A stretch of DNA of 64,000 nt from GCA-2697345 sp049602715 (GTDB taxonomy: Bacteria; Pseudomonadota; Alphaproteobacteria; Rhodobacterales; Rhodobacteraceae), in contig JBMYRX010000001.1 of the NCBI GenBank assembly GCA_049602715.1, positions 48,090 to 112,089 on the forward strand. Reading direction: 5' to 3'. Below, one piece after another: positions 34,528 through 44,216 of this stretch; position 1 is the first letter of the stretch; every line of letters starts with the position of its first letter. The translations under genes and the position numbers were made by a program. The notes under the pieces were generated by a model. That model did not search any database. It had not been told where the DNA came from and worked only from the letters and a program-made list of their open reading frames with translations.

Positions 34528-35805
34528 TTACTTGGCTTTTGAAGAAAGCTTATCCCTTAATTTATAATAATTAAAGGCGATGGGAAGAAACCAAGGATCC
34601 CCTTTATAAAAAGGTAGTGTCCAAAACCTGTGGCCAGAAAAAACAGTTTCCGCGTCTTTACCTATGATCATACCCGCTGCTTTCTGACCCAACCAACGTG
34701 CCCAAACAGTTCCTGACCCACAAAAACCTGCAGGATAAATAATACCATCGTTCACAGCCATTTTAGGTAGTTGATCAAAAGGAAATGCTACATTTCCAAA
34801 CCAGTGATGCGTGATATTAGTATCTTTGAGTTGAGGCAAAATCCCTACCAAACCCGCCCTTAGTCGTTCTCTCGCTTTTTCTGGATTTGGTCCTAATCGT
34901 CTTCCCCCTAGAAGTATTCTTTTCCCATCTGGTGACGGTCGGTAATAATGGCCTAACTCCAAGGACTCGCCAAACATTGTCTTTTTGGGCATTAAATGGC
35001 TAACGAAGTTTTCACCTAACTCCTCAGTTGCTATAATTTCTGAAATTACTGGAATTAATCGTCTCCTAAGCCAAGGAAACTCTTTACCCGTATACGCATT
35101 TGTTGCCACAATAACATGCTCAGAAGTCACTGATCCATGTTTTGTTGGAATAGTAAAAGTTTGCCCTTCTCTTTTAATATTTCCACTCGCAGTCTCTGAA
35201 AATATTTTAACCTTATCCCTTATAGCAATTCTTATCATCTCATGTAATAATTTACTTGGATGAATCCCCCCAATGTCTGGACGGAAGACACCTGATTTAT
35301 ATTTTGGGCTATCGATATAATCGACTACGCCTTTTGAATCGCTTACAACAGTTTCGATCCCAAAGTTTTCAAAAAACTGTTCAGATTCTCTTTTTAATTT
35401 CTCTAACGAACCACCATCGGTGTAACCAAGAAACCTACCAACCATATCAAAATCACAGTCTAATTTTTCTCGTTCTATAAAATCATATAAGTCTTGCCTT
35501 GCTGCAATTGCTTCTCGCTGAAAATTTTTTGCCTTTTCTTTACCAAACCGTTTAACTAGTTCGGCATTTGATGGTCTTAAATTACCACTCGTTATACCAC
35601 CATTGCGGGTTGCTGTTCCCTCACCCAATTTATTTTTTTCTAAAACAACAACATTATAACCGGCTCGAGCCAGAGGAATGGCAGCACCAAGCCCAGTAAA
35701 ACCACAACCAACAATGACAATATCCGCTTTAGTTTCCCAAGGAATGTCCGGAGAATTTGTTGGAGACTTAGCATCCCACCAATACGGATTTTCGTTAATT
35801 ATCAT
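34528..35805 (-). CDS. FAD-dependent amine/amino-acid oxidoreductase (DAO family)
   Basis: 425-residue DAO-fold flavoprotein. The ADP-binding motif DIVIVGCGFTGLGAA opens the protein after about 28 residues, then VVLEKNKLGEGTATRNGG, and near the C-terminus a second glycine-rich FAD motif (AGFCGSGTVWARWLGQ). Relatives oxidise glycine, sarcosine, D-amino acids or gamma-glutamyl amines. It lies at the end of a Liv-type transporter operon and next to dgcA-dgcN, so a role in oxidising an imported amino acid or amine is likely, with substrate unproven. Confidence 0.85.
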   Translation of the reverse strand: MIINENPYWWDAKSPTNSPDIPWETKADIVIVGCGFTGLGAAIPLARAGYNVVVLEKNKLGEGTATRNGGITSGNLRPSNAELVKRFGKEKAKNFQREAIAARQDLYDFIEREKLDCDFDMVGRFLGYTDGGSLEKLKRESEQFFENFGIETVVSDSKGVVDYIDSPKYKSGVFRPDIGGIHPSKLLHEMIRIAIRDKVKIFSETASGNIKREGQTFTIPTKHGSVTSEHVIVATNAYTGKEFPWLRRRLIPVISEIIATEELGENFVSHLMPKKTMFGESLELGHYYRPSPDGKRILLGGRRLGPNPEKARERLRAGLVGILPQLKDTNITHHWFGNVAFPFDQLPKMAVNDGIIYPAGFCGSGTVWARWLGQKAAGMIIGKDAETVFSGHRFWTLPFYKGDPWFLPIAFNYYKLRDKLSSKAK

Positions 35806-35858
35806 AACCGTTTTTTACTAAGACCCTTTAATTCAATCAATAATATTTTGATCTAAGA

Positions 35859-36584
35859 CTATACCCAGAATGCTTTTTCTAAATCCTTAAAATCGTCCGC
35901 GGGACCTTCAAACTTATTTCGTCCTAACTCAAGAACATAAACATAATCTGATATCTTAAGTGCATGCCTTATTTCCTGGTCAACTATCAGGATAGTCAAA
36001 TTGTCTAGATCCCGTAAATCAGTTAGCATTGCATAAACTTCTTCAGCCAACATTTTTGACAAACCTGCCGTTGGTTCATCAATTAACATCATTTTTGGGT
36101 CAGCCATCAAAGTTCGACCTATCTCCACCATCCTTTGTTGACCACCCGACAATTCTCCGGTGATTTGCTTCCTTTTTTCTTTTAAAACAGGAAACCTCTC
36201 ATAATTTCGTTCTATTTTCTCTTTGACCTGTTTTTTATCTCTTTTGAAAGTCCAACCACCCAATTCTAAATTAGCTTCGACTGTCATATCCTTAAAAACA
36301 CCCGGTTGTTGTGGGATATACGCTAGGCCTTTAAGAATTTTTTGGTACGTCGGTATATTTATAATACTTTCACCCTCTAATAAAATTTCTCCAGCATTCG
36401 GTGCTAGGAACCCAAAGATTGCTTTTAAAGCCGTAGACTTTCCAACTCCATTGGCACCAAGAATAGCCGTTATCTTATTTTTTCGTGCTTTTATGTTGAG
36501 ATTTTGTAAGATGTTTAGGTCTTTATAATAACCTACATCAAGAGCCTTGGTTTCTAGCGTTACGGGAATTTCTTTATCTTTCAT
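35859..36584 (-). CDS. livF: ABC transporter ATPase, LivF type
   Basis: Cytosolic ATPase of a branched-chain-amino-acid-type (HAAT) importer, 241 residues. Walker A is LGANGVGKST, the signature is LSGGQQRMVE, Walker B MMLIDEP and the switch histidine-equivalent region is ILIVDQEIRHAL, with glutamine-aspartate typical of LivF. It ends the transporter gene run livK-livH-livM-livG-livF and is 53 bases before the FAD oxidoreductase gene. The gap to livG is 25 bases. Confidence 0.92.
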   Translation of the reverse strand: MKDKEIPVTLETKALDVGYYKDLNILQNLNIKARKNKITAILGANGVGKSTALKAIFGFLAPNAGEILLEGESIINIPTYQKILKGLAYIPQQPGVFKDMTVEANLELGGWTFKRDKKQVKEKIERNYERFPVLKEKRKQITGELSGGQQRMVEIGRTLMADPKMMLIDEPTAGLSKMLAEEVYAMLTDLRDLDNLTILIVDQEIRHALKISDYVYVLELGRNKFEGPADDFKDLEKAFWV

Positions 36585-36609
36585 TTGTCATCCAATTCCT
36601 TGTTTAGGC

Positions 36610-37347
36610 TCAGTGCCCCTCATCATCTTCGTCTACACCCAAATATGCCTCAATTACAGTTGGATCATTCTTGACAACGTCTGGAGTACCATCGGCAATC
36701 AAATCACCATAATTTAAAACGAGTAATCGCTTACATAATGAAAATATTGAGTCCATTTGGTGACTAATTAAAATTATAGCAGTTCCATCATTATTAACGC
36801 GCTCAATATATTTATATATAATCTCCATCAACTTCGGATGAACGCCGGCAAACGGTTCATCCAAGATTATCACATCTGGGTTAAGCATCAAAAGCCTACC
36901 CAACTCTAATAATTTTTGTTGTCCACCAGATAAGGACTGTGCAAATTCATTTCGTAAATGGTCTACTGTTAGAAATTCTAAAACCTCCATAGCTTTGTCA
37001 TGAATTTCCGGTCTGCTTAATCCTTGATCCAAAGCTAATGCTGGAACCAATAGATTTTCTAGAACAGTCATTCGACGAAATGAACGAGTAACTTGAAAAG
37101 TTCTACCTAACCCATGCCGGGCTACCTCGAATGGTTGCAGTTGATCAATACGAATTCCGTCTAGATATACCGTGCCACTGTTTGGTTTAATTGCACCGTC
37201 CAAAACATTTGTTAAGGTAGTTTTCCCTGCTCCATTTGGACCAATTAATCCTATTAACTCAGGTCCATTAATTTCAAAAGAAACACCTTTAAGTACGTGA
37301 AGACCACCAAAGTTTTTATTTAGATCTTTTACAACTAGGTTGATCAT
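36610..37347 (-). CDS. livG: ABC transporter ATPase, LivG type
   Basis: Second ATPase of the importer, 245 residues. Walker A is GPNGAGKTT, signature LSGGQQKLLE, Walker B VIILDEP and the H-loop ILISHQMDS. The Q-loop region GLGRTFQVTRSFRRMTVLEN is typical of LivG. The stop overlaps or abuts livM by a single base, so they are coupled. The C-terminus is acidic (DEDDEGH). Confidence 0.93.
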   Translation of the reverse strand: MINLVVKDLNKNFGGLHVLKGVSFEINGPELIGLIGPNGAGKTTLTNVLDGAIKPNSGTVYLDGIRIDQLQPFEVARHGLGRTFQVTRSFRRMTVLENLLVPALALDQGLSRPEIHDKAMEVLEFLTVDHLRNEFAQSLSGGQQKLLELGRLLMLNPDVIILDEPFAGVHPKLMEIIYKYIERVNNDGTAIILISHQMDSIFSLCKRLLVLNYGDLIADGTPDVVKNDPTVIEAYLGVDEDDEGH

Positions 37348-38564
37348 TATGCGGACTCCTCGTTGGCGTTTGAAGCCTTACGTTTCGCTACAGTTTCTTC
37401 TGCGACATGCCCACGAGAAAAGTAGGTAATGATCGGTGCTATTATACCGTTTCGAGAAAGCCTAAGAGTAATCATCAGTAAAGCTCCAAATACAACCAAT
37501 CTCCAAATAGTCATATCAACCTCAATGCCAATTATGGGGATGTCAAAACTACTCCGCAACATCTCAAGAGTGAACTCAATTATTATAGCGCCAATAGCTG
37601 CCGCAAAAATATTCTCTATTCCCGCGATAACAGCCATAGAAACAACTAAGCTCATTTGCAAAATCATTAAATTATTTGGTGATATAATTCCAATGTAGTG
37701 AGCAAAAAAAGCACCAGCTGCAGCCGCCATCATAGAAGTTATAACAAATAACATTATTTTATATTTTGTAGTATTAACTCCTAGTGCTGCTGCAGCATCT
37801 TGATCTTCTCGAAGAGCCCTAATGAAAAGTCCAAACTTTGACTGTGCCAACCAATATAAAATCCCCAGACATATCAAAAGAAGGAAAAACATAACAAAAT
37901 ATGGTGGTATTTTGTCTGTTTTATCATAATGTTTACCAAACAGATTTATACCATTCTCAAAAAGCATGGGAAGCTCCAATCCAGCTTGACCACGAGTAAT
38001 AGCTAACTCAGAACTAATTACAGCTCTTAAGATTTCAGTAAAACCAAGTGTAAATAGAGCTAAGTACGCTGCACGAAGCGGCAATACCAACAAGCCTATC
38101 AGTAGGCCGAAAAGTCCACCCATAGCTATACCGAGTATTATACCTAACCAGACAGGCATAGGTGTAACTTGCACACTTCCATCCCATATCGACATGGCCT
38201 CTCTCAAACAGTCTTGAACTAAAGTAGACGATGTTATTCCAATAGGATTAACAAAAACTAAATATTGGCTTCCAATAGAAAACTCAGTGCAGATGTTAGT
38301 AGCCTCAGGAGATAAGTAGATATAATGACAGAACAGCGCTGTAGTATAAGCACCAATCCCCGTAAAACCCATATGTCCAAATGAAAATTGTCCGCCATAG
38401 CCGGAAAGCATCGACCAACTAGACGTAAGAATGGCATAATAGAACCCCGCAATAATGATATGCATTACATAAGGATAATTAGTACCTGTGTATACAAAAG
38501 GAAAAACAGCAAAAAACAAAATAATTACTATTCCCATAATTAAAGGTGTTTGTTGTTTTGTCAT
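37347..38564 (-). CDS. livM: ABC transporter permease, LivM type
   Basis: Inner-membrane permease of 405 residues. The LivM landmarks are SGYGGQFSFGHMGFTGIGAYTTAL (core GQFSFGHMGF) and the coupling helix ALREDQDAAAALGVNTTKYK. There is a long loop of about 55 residues after the third helix, containing two cysteines, that looks periplasmic and is not part of E. coli LivM. It overlaps livH by 4 bases and livG by 1. Substrate class is amino acids or small amides. Confidence 0.9.
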   Translation of the reverse strand: MTKQQTPLIMGIVIILFFAVFPFVYTGTNYPYVMHIIIAGFYYAILTSSWSMLSGYGGQFSFGHMGFTGIGAYTTALFCHYIYLSPEATNICTEFSIGSQYLVFVNPIGITSSTLVQDCLREAMSIWDGSVQVTPMPVWLGIILGIAMGGLFGLLIGLLVLPLRAAYLALFTLGFTEILRAVISSELAITRGQAGLELPMLFENGINLFGKHYDKTDKIPPYFVMFFLLLICLGILYWLAQSKFGLFIRALREDQDAAAALGVNTTKYKIMLFVITSMMAAAAGAFFAHYIGIISPNNLMILQMSLVVSMAVIAGIENIFAAAIGAIIIEFTLEMLRSSFDIPIIGIEVDMTIWRLVVFGALLMITLRLSRNGIIAPIITYFSRGHVAEETVAKRKASNANEESA

Positions 38565-39832
38565 CCGAATTTCCCGTGTGCGCCACCTGAGAACCTTCGA
38601 CCAAAGAGTCCAGTAGGCCTAAGCAGCAATGTTAAAAGTAAAACAATTCCTCCATATGCAGGGATATATGAAGCCGCTCGTTGAGGATTAGGGACACATC
38701 CGGTACCAGCAGACTCTACTAACCCCACAATGATACCGCCGACAAATGCGCCGGGAAGCGACCCCAGTCCTCCTAATACCACTATAACGAAGGATCTCAT
38801 GGCTGGTATTGCTCCGACTTGCGGCAACCAAGAAAATGCTTGAACTAATAAAGCGCCAGCGAGTGCTGCTAACATTCCACCCAACGCAAAAGCAAGCATA
38901 TTCATTCTATTTGGATTTATTCCAGCAATTGCTGCCGCGTCTCTATCTAGACTTACCGCCCTAAGTGCTTTGCCGGTCCAAGTGCGATTAAGAAAATATA
39001 TCATCATTAGTAAAACCATTACACATACTACAGCAGCAGTGAAACGCGGGTTTGAAATAGAAATAGTATCAAATAATTCCATATTCCCACGACTGGTTTT
39101 AAGTAACCACGGATCTTCTTTTGAAGGCCACCTTATTCTTGGGAAATCGAAATACCTTTTTGCCTTTACAGGATTAGATCCAACGGTAGCAGCAATAAAG
39201 TATTGAAGTGTAAAAGCTAAACCAAATGTTACAAGAATACCGTATTCCACTGGTCTTTCTATTCTTCCATCATACATAGGAGTCAAAAATACTCTTTCAA
39301 AGAGAGCCCCCAGAGCAAAGGTAGATATACAAGCAAAACCTATACCCACCAGCGGATTAATTCCTGGGAACCAGACAACCGTTACGTAGTAAGCTGCCAT
39401 CCCGCCAATCATATAAAAATCTCCATGAGCAAAACTAACAACACCCAGGATCGAATAAATTAAGGTTAAACCCAATGCCATAAAACCATAAAGAATACCT
39501 AGTATTATTCCGTTCGAGATTTGAGAAGCGACAAAAGAGCCATTTGAAACACAATGGTTAGTCGGGTCAGCAAAAGCAAATGAAATAGCCAACAAAATAA
39601 AAGCAGCTATAGGTGGAGCTATCATCAAACCTTTACTAGCTTTTGGTGTTTTTATCCAAAGCGCTATAAGACCAAAAGGCCCCGTAGCGGCTCCAATCAT
39701 AGCTCCTAGGTAACCAGCATTAGAAGTATCAAGATCCTTGCGAAGATAAGCTTTTCTAGACCCTATCGATCCGACAATACCCCAGAAAATCATCCAAAGA
39801 ACTACACTCCAAAAAATTATTGGAAATTCCAC
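38561..39832 (-). CDS. livH: ABC transporter permease, LivH type, with N-terminal extension
   Basis: Inner-membrane permease. The LivH core starts near residue 104 with QISNGIILGILYGFMALGL and SFAHGDFYMIGG; the coupling loop is AVSLDRDAAAIAGINPNRMN. It is 423 residues, over 100 more than usual. The extra N-terminal 100 residues hold two or three hydrophobic stretches and the segment SRKAYLRKDLDTSNAGYLGAM, trimmed here, unlike standard LivH. There is also a roughly 35-residue insert near residue 245. It follows livK after 102 bases. Confidence 0.88.
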   Translation of the reverse strand: MEFPIIFWSVVLWMIFWGIVGSIGSRKAYLRKDLDTSNAGYLGAMIGAATGPFGLIALWIKTPKASKGLMIAPPIAAFILLAISFAFADPTNHCVSNGSFVASQISNGIILGILYGFMALGLTLIYSILGVVSFAHGDFYMIGGMAAYYVTVVWFPGINPLVGIGFACISTFALGALFERVFLTPMYDGRIERPVEYGILVTFGLAFTLQYFIAATVGSNPVKAKRYFDFPRIRWPSKEDPWLLKTSRGNMELFDTISISNPRFTAAVVCVMVLLMMIYFLNRTWTGKALRAVSLDRDAAAIAGINPNRMNMLAFALGGMLAALAGALLVQAFSWLPQVGAIPAMRSFVIVVLGGLGSLPGAFVGGIIVGLVESAGTGCVPNPQRAASYIPAYGGIVLLLTLLLRPTGLFGRRFSGGAHGKFG

Positions 39833-39934
39833 TTCACTACCCCATTAAATATTTTATCTTATATAGTAGAAAAAGTGGCGGAAACAAAATCTTAATTACC
39901 GCCACTAAATATTTTTTCGTAACCTAACTAGTTA

Positions 39935-41179
39935 TTAATCAACGTAGATAGCATCACCTGTTTTATACGCATCAGGCCAAACGATTGCTGAATTCACAGA
40001 ATCTTCACCTTCGTTCTGATATTGAACCATTGTCATAGCAGGATCTGGCCATTGGTGCCACCATTCATCTCCCTTACCATCAGCACTTGGATCTTTCCCA
40101 GTACCATAAGGGAAATAGATGCGGCCAAGGGTACCTTCGTGAGAGATACCTTCAAGTGCTGCAACTATCGCACTTCCATCAGTTGACCCAGCTTCATTCA
40201 TTGCCTGAACAAGAATAGCTATTGAATCATACGCCTCTAGTGCGTAACTTTCGATAGCACCTTTTCCGGTTATGGCTTTATATTTCTCATTTAAATCAAG
40301 AGCTTTTTGGTTCCAAAGGTTAGTTGGGGTACCAATCCGTTGTACGAAAGCATATTGCCCATCAGGAACATTTTCCCACCACGCTTTGCTTTCTAGTGCA
40401 ACTTGGCCCGCTTGGAAAGGTACGTCCATTGGCCCAATTCCAGCGTCAGCAGCCTGCTGAGCAAAATTATAACCAGCCTCACCCGTAGCCAAAACGATAA
40501 TATATCCTGGGTCAAACGCCTTTATTCTTTCAACGATACCCGAGTAATCCTGTGTTCCAATATCAACTCCAAATGTTGCCGCCTCTATACCGTTTGCAAC
40601 AAGACCTTTTGTAGTTTCTTCCGCTGCAGGAATTCCGTAATCAGTATTCTCTGTCAGAATAGCTACTTTTTTAAGACCCGGTGTTAATATGGCAAATTTC
40701 CAGATTGTTGCAGAAGCCCATGAGCTTAACGGCGCAATTCTAAAAATAAATTTTTGTTTGTCACCTGTGATTGTATCATTCCAGGTCTCAGCAAAAACAA
40801 CTGGTATCCCAGCATCATTTGCAACATCTTTAGAAGCAACTCCGACGGAACTGTGATAGCCCCCACCGACCGCCACTACACCATCTTGAGTGATTAATCT
40901 GTTCATCATCGCCGCTGCTTTTTCTGGCAAGCCTTCTGTATCAGCAATAACTACCTCAATATCACACCCAAGTGCACCACCAGCAGCATTTAAGTCTGCT
41001 TCTGCAATTTTCATGGCATCTCTCATTGCTTCACCACCGCCAACAGCACCAGGAGCTGAGAGTGGCGCCAGACCGCCTATTTTAATCGGACAATCTGCTG
41101 CTAATGTAGCAGAACCCATTAACGATACTGCCAAAGCAGTCGCTATTCCATAAATTGATAATTTTGTCTTCATATTCAT
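39935..41179 (-). CDS. livK: ABC transporter substrate-binding protein (LivK/amide-binding type)
   Basis: Periplasmic type I binding protein of 414 residues. The signal peptide covers about residues 1-27 (cleavage after SATLAA). The mature start CPIKIGGLAPLSAPGA and VVAVGGGYHSSVG belong to the peripla_BP_6 group, which binds branched-chain amino acids, amides, urea or aromatic acids. It starts the importer set and, being first, is likely the most expressed gene. The exact ligand cannot be read. Nearby D-glutamate genes and an FAD amine oxidase make an amino acid or amine plausible. Confidence 0.9.
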   Translation of the reverse strand: MNMKTKLSIYGIATALAVSLMGSATLAADCPIKIGGLAPLSAPGAVGGGEAMRDAMKIAEADLNAAGGALGCDIEVVIADTEGLPEKAAAMMNRLITQDGVVAVGGGYHSSVGVASKDVANDAGIPVVFAETWNDTITGDKQKFIFRIAPLSSWASATIWKFAILTPGLKKVAILTENTDYGIPAAEETTKGLVANGIEAATFGVDIGTQDYSGIVERIKAFDPGYIIVLATGEAGYNFAQQAADAGIGPMDVPFQAGQVALESKAWWENVPDGQYAFVQRIGTPTNLWNQKALDLNEKYKAITGKGAIESYALEAYDSIAILVQAMNEAGSTDGSAIVAALEGISHEGTLGRIYFPYGTGKDPSADGKGDEWWHQWPDPAMTMVQYQNEGEDSVNSAIVWPDAYKTGDAIYVD

Positions 41180-41339
41180 TCCTCCATAAAGCGAACCATA
41201 TGATTCGATATAAGAATACTATATAAAAACATTTAATAACGAAAGTTATGCTTAAAAAAAGTTTTATTTATTCAATAAAAAAGTTTATTATATTTTTTAT
41301 ACCAGTCAGATTAAAAAGTTAAATCTCATATAATGGTAT

Positions 41340-42716
41340 TTATGGTATAAATTTTTGCAATCGCAATTCTTTTTCAAATTGCCTAACCGTCAAGCGAAGT
41401 AAATGTACAAGTTCGTCCACTTCTCTTTTATTAATCGTTAGAGCTGGTGATATCATCACCCATTCCCCAAATACGCCATCCGCTGTTTTTCTAGTGTACA
41501 GTAGTAGACCATTTTCAACACCAATTTCAACAAATCTATAGACGGCGCGACACTCAATAGGTAACATTTCCTTAGTTTCTTTTATTGCAACCAATTCTGC
41601 TGCTAATAATAAACCTTTGCCTCTGATATCTCCGATAATACAACTCTCATCAGCCAACTCTTTCAACTTTAACTTAAGGTAACTACCCATTTCTGAAGCA
41701 TTATCCATAAGGTCATTTTCGACCATTTCAGTTATAACTGCGTCTCCGATAGCACAAGAGAGAGGATTAGCTGCATAAGTGTGGCCATGCTGGAATCCAC
41801 CGGCCTCTACCACAGCACTTACAATCTCATTTGGAGCCATCACAGCTCCAATTGGAGTATAACCCGCAGCCACGCCTTTAGCTAAAGTTACCAAGTCCGG
41901 TCGAGCATTTGGCCAATGATCTGCAGATAAAAATTTTCCAGTTCGACCTGCTCCAGCCATCACATCATCATAGATTAATAAAACGCCATACCGCGTGCAG
42001 ATTTCTCTAATAGCTTCATAGTAGTGATCCGGTGCGACTAATCCACCAGAGGATAAGCCCCCGACCGTTTCAAGAATAAACGCGAGGACATTTTCTGCTC
42101 CTTCCGCCAAGATAACATCTTCTAGCTTTTTTGCACACTCTCTCGCATAACTGTTTTTGTCATGGTTTTTTGGTAATCGGTAAGAAAATGGGGTAGGAAC
42201 TTTTGGCATAACTTTCGCTATTGAACCAAACATCTTCTCAGCAACTGGATCTCCCGAAACCAAAAATGCTCCAAGGGTTGAACCATGATAACTGGGGTTT
42301 CTACCCAAAACCTTTGTCCTCTTATTTTCACCTTTTGCAACAGCGTATTGTCGGGCAAGTTTTATTGCAGACTCTGTTGCTTCCGAACCACCTGAAACAA
42401 TAAATGCTTGATCAAAACCAGGTCCCGATAACTTTACCAGTTTTTCAGCCAACCGCTTATTGGGAGAATTCTCAAAAACAGCAACACTAGCAAAACACAC
42501 TCTTTGAGCCTGATCCGCCATAGCTTCTATCACTCGTTTATTGCCATGACCTAAGTTAGTTGTCACCGGTCCAGATGAGCCGTCAAAATACTTTTTTCCT
42601 TTAGTATCCCACATGTATATCCCCTGCGCTCTATCAATTATCGGCAAAGAGCTGGTACCGCCATTGTTAAAAACTTGGATAGGGCCACCTGGCTTTATTG
42701 AGAGGTTTTTTTTCAT
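41340..42716 (-). CDS. Class III aminotransferase
   Basis: PLP-dependent fold-type I omega-aminotransferase family protein, 458 residues from the preferred start. The PLP lysine is in TLAKGVAAGYTPIGAV, and IYDDVMAGAGRTGKF carries the cofactor-binding aspartate. The longer frame starts at 42758, but ATG 42716 has AGGTGG at 6 bases spacing and gives a family-like N-terminus. It lies upstream of the Liv importer on the same strand after 160 bases, and divergent from the glycine riboswitch/gcv operon. Substrate not assigned; typical ones are beta-alanine, GABA, taurine or diamines. Confidence 0.87.
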   Translation of the reverse strand: MKKNLSIKPGGPIQVFNNGGTSSLPIIDRAQGIYMWDTKGKKYFDGSSGPVTTNLGHGNKRVIEAMADQAQRVCFASVAVFENSPNKRLAEKLVKLSGPGFDQAFIVSGGSEATESAIKLARQYAVAKGENKRTKVLGRNPSYHGSTLGAFLVSGDPVAEKMFGSIAKVMPKVPTPFSYRLPKNHDKNSYARECAKKLEDVILAEGAENVLAFILETVGGLSSGGLVAPDHYYEAIREICTRYGVLLIYDDVMAGAGRTGKFLSADHWPNARPDLVTLAKGVAAGYTPIGAVMAPNEIVSAVVEAGGFQHGHTYAANPLSCAIGDAVITEMVENDLMDNASEMGSYLKLKLKELADESCIIGDIRGKGLLLAAELVAIKETKEMLPIECRAVYRFVEIGVENGLLLYTRKTADGVFGEWVMISPALTINKREVDELVHLLRLTVRQFEKELRLQKFIP

Positions 42717-42847
42717 ATATTTCCACCTTTGCAATAATATAATGTTGTGAGCAAACAACCAATTGTTTTCTCTTGATCTTAACCAAAACTTTTGGCGTGT
42801 AAACTAGGGCTTGCTGATCCAGAACAATTATTTTATTAAGATTGAGC

Positions 42848-43000
42848 GTGTGTAGGGAGAATCTGGTTTACCAGTGCCGAAGGAGCAACCGCCCCGGAAA
42901 CTCTCAGGCGAATGGACCTACATACAAACATAGAATCTGGAGAGTAATGCAAATAGCATTCACCGAAGGGATAACGATCTCAGGTAAAAGTACAGAGGGG
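42848..43000 (+). promoter_or_regulatory. Tandem glycine riboswitch
   Basis: Two glycine aptamers in series. First: P1 TGTAGG (42851-42856) pairs with CCTACA (42917-42922) and encloses GGGAGA, TGCCGAAGGAGCAA and AAACTCTCAGGCGAA, the classic conserved elements. Second: TCTGGAGAG, CACCGAAGGGATAAC and ATCTCAGGTAAAAGTACAGA. They are joined by a short linker, as in cooperative tandem switches. The element sits about 70 bases before gcvT and presumably turns on glycine cleavage when glycine is plentiful. The remaining 350-base gene-free stretch (42717-43067) holds AT-rich promoter DNA and a small palindrome at 42783-42795. Confidence 0.93.
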
Positions 43001-43067
43001 CGTCACAAACGAGAAATTGTACTCGTTAAGTGATGATGCCGTTATGTTTGAGCATTTAGGGGGGTTA

Positions 43068-44198
43068 ATGACCACACTTAAAAGAACAAGTTTGTATGAT
43101 TATCATATTGAAAATGGCGGAAAAATTGTACCGTTCGCAGGTTATGAAATGCCTGTCCAGTATAGTTTAGGTGTGATGAAAGAGCATCTTCATACGAGAG
43201 AGGCAGCTGGTTTATTTGATGTTAGTCATATGGGTCAAATCCTTTTATACCCAGAATCTGGTGTAATCGCGGACGCTGCTTTAGCGATAGAAACCCTCGT
43301 ACCAGTAGACATATTATCCTTAGAGAAAGGTCGTCAGAGGTATGCTATGTTTACCAATAGTGAGGGGGGAATATTAGATGATCTAATGATAGCTAATCGC
43401 GGAGATCACCTTTATATAGTGGTTAACGCAGCATGTAAAGAAAGTGATTTAGGGCATCTGAAGAATAAACTTGGAACCAAATTTCGGATCGAAATGGTAG
43501 ATGATCGTTCACTTATTGCGTTGCAAGGTCCTCTCGCGGAAAACACCTTGGCTGAACTAAACTCTGATTTCAAAGACTTAAAATTTATGGACAGCACAAC
43601 ATTAAAGTTATTGGATATTGAGTGCTGGGTTTCAAGGTCCGGATATACCGGCGAGGATGGTTATGAAATTTCTATACCAAATAATTCTGTGAGAGAAATA
43701 GTCAAATTATTGAGCGAAAACGTTAATGTAAAACCAATTGGTTTAGGTGCTAGAGACTCCTTGAGATTAGAAGCCGGCTTATGTCTTTATGGGCATGATA
43801 TCGATATTACTACTAGCCCAGTTGAAGGAAACTTAAATTGGGCTATTCAAAAAGTTAGACGAACTGGTGGAGCGCGAGCTGGAGGATTTCCAGGCTCCAA
43901 ACGTATATTAAGTGAATTAGAAAATGGCCCATCGAGGAAAAGGGTCGGAATTCTACCAGATGGAAGAGCGCCAATGAGAGAGGGAACTATTCTTTATGGT
44001 TCGGAAGATGGAAGTAAACCCATCGGTAAAATAACTTCAGGTGCTTTTGGCCCATCAATTCAAAAATCAATGTCAATGGGTTATGTAGTAAAAGAATTTA
44101 GTCATTTAGAGACAATAATATACGGAGACGTCCGCGGGAAACTGATGCCAGCTAGAGTAACATCAATACCTTTTAAACAGTCAAACTACAAAAGATAA
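43068..44198 (+). CDS. gcvT: Aminomethyltransferase (glycine cleavage T protein)
   Basis: T protein takes the aminomethyl group from lipoyl-H protein, releases ammonia and gives 5,10-methylene-tetrahydrofolate. Markers are FAGYEMPVQYSLGVMKEH, GLFDVSHMGQ, RSGYTGEDGYEI and GLGARDSLRLEAGLCLYGHD (quoted to its core). Length is 376. The open frame begins at 43017, but ATG 43068 follows AGGGGGG and gives the conserved MTTLKRTSLYDYH start. It lies directly behind the glycine riboswitch and leads gcvH and gcvP; no gcvL-type lipoamide dehydrogenase is present here. Confidence 0.94.
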   Translation: MTTLKRTSLYDYHIENGGKIVPFAGYEMPVQYSLGVMKEHLHTREAAGLFDVSHMGQILLYPESGVIADAALAIETLVPVDILSLEKGRQRYAMFTNSEGGILDDLMIANRGDHLYIVVNAACKESDLGHLKNKLGTKFRIEMVDDRSLIALQGPLAENTLAELNSDFKDLKFMDSTTLKLLDIECWVSRSGYTGEDGYEISIPNNSVREIVKLLSENVNVKPIGLGARDSLRLEAGLCLYGHDIDITTSPVEGNLNWAIQKVRRTGGARAGGFPGSKRILSELENGPSRKRVGILPDGRAPMREGTILYGSEDGSKPIGKITSGAFGPSIQKSMSMGYVVKEFSHLETIIYGDVRGKLMPARVTSIPFKQSNYKR

Positions 44199-44216
44199 TT
44201 ATAGGGAGAATATGTA

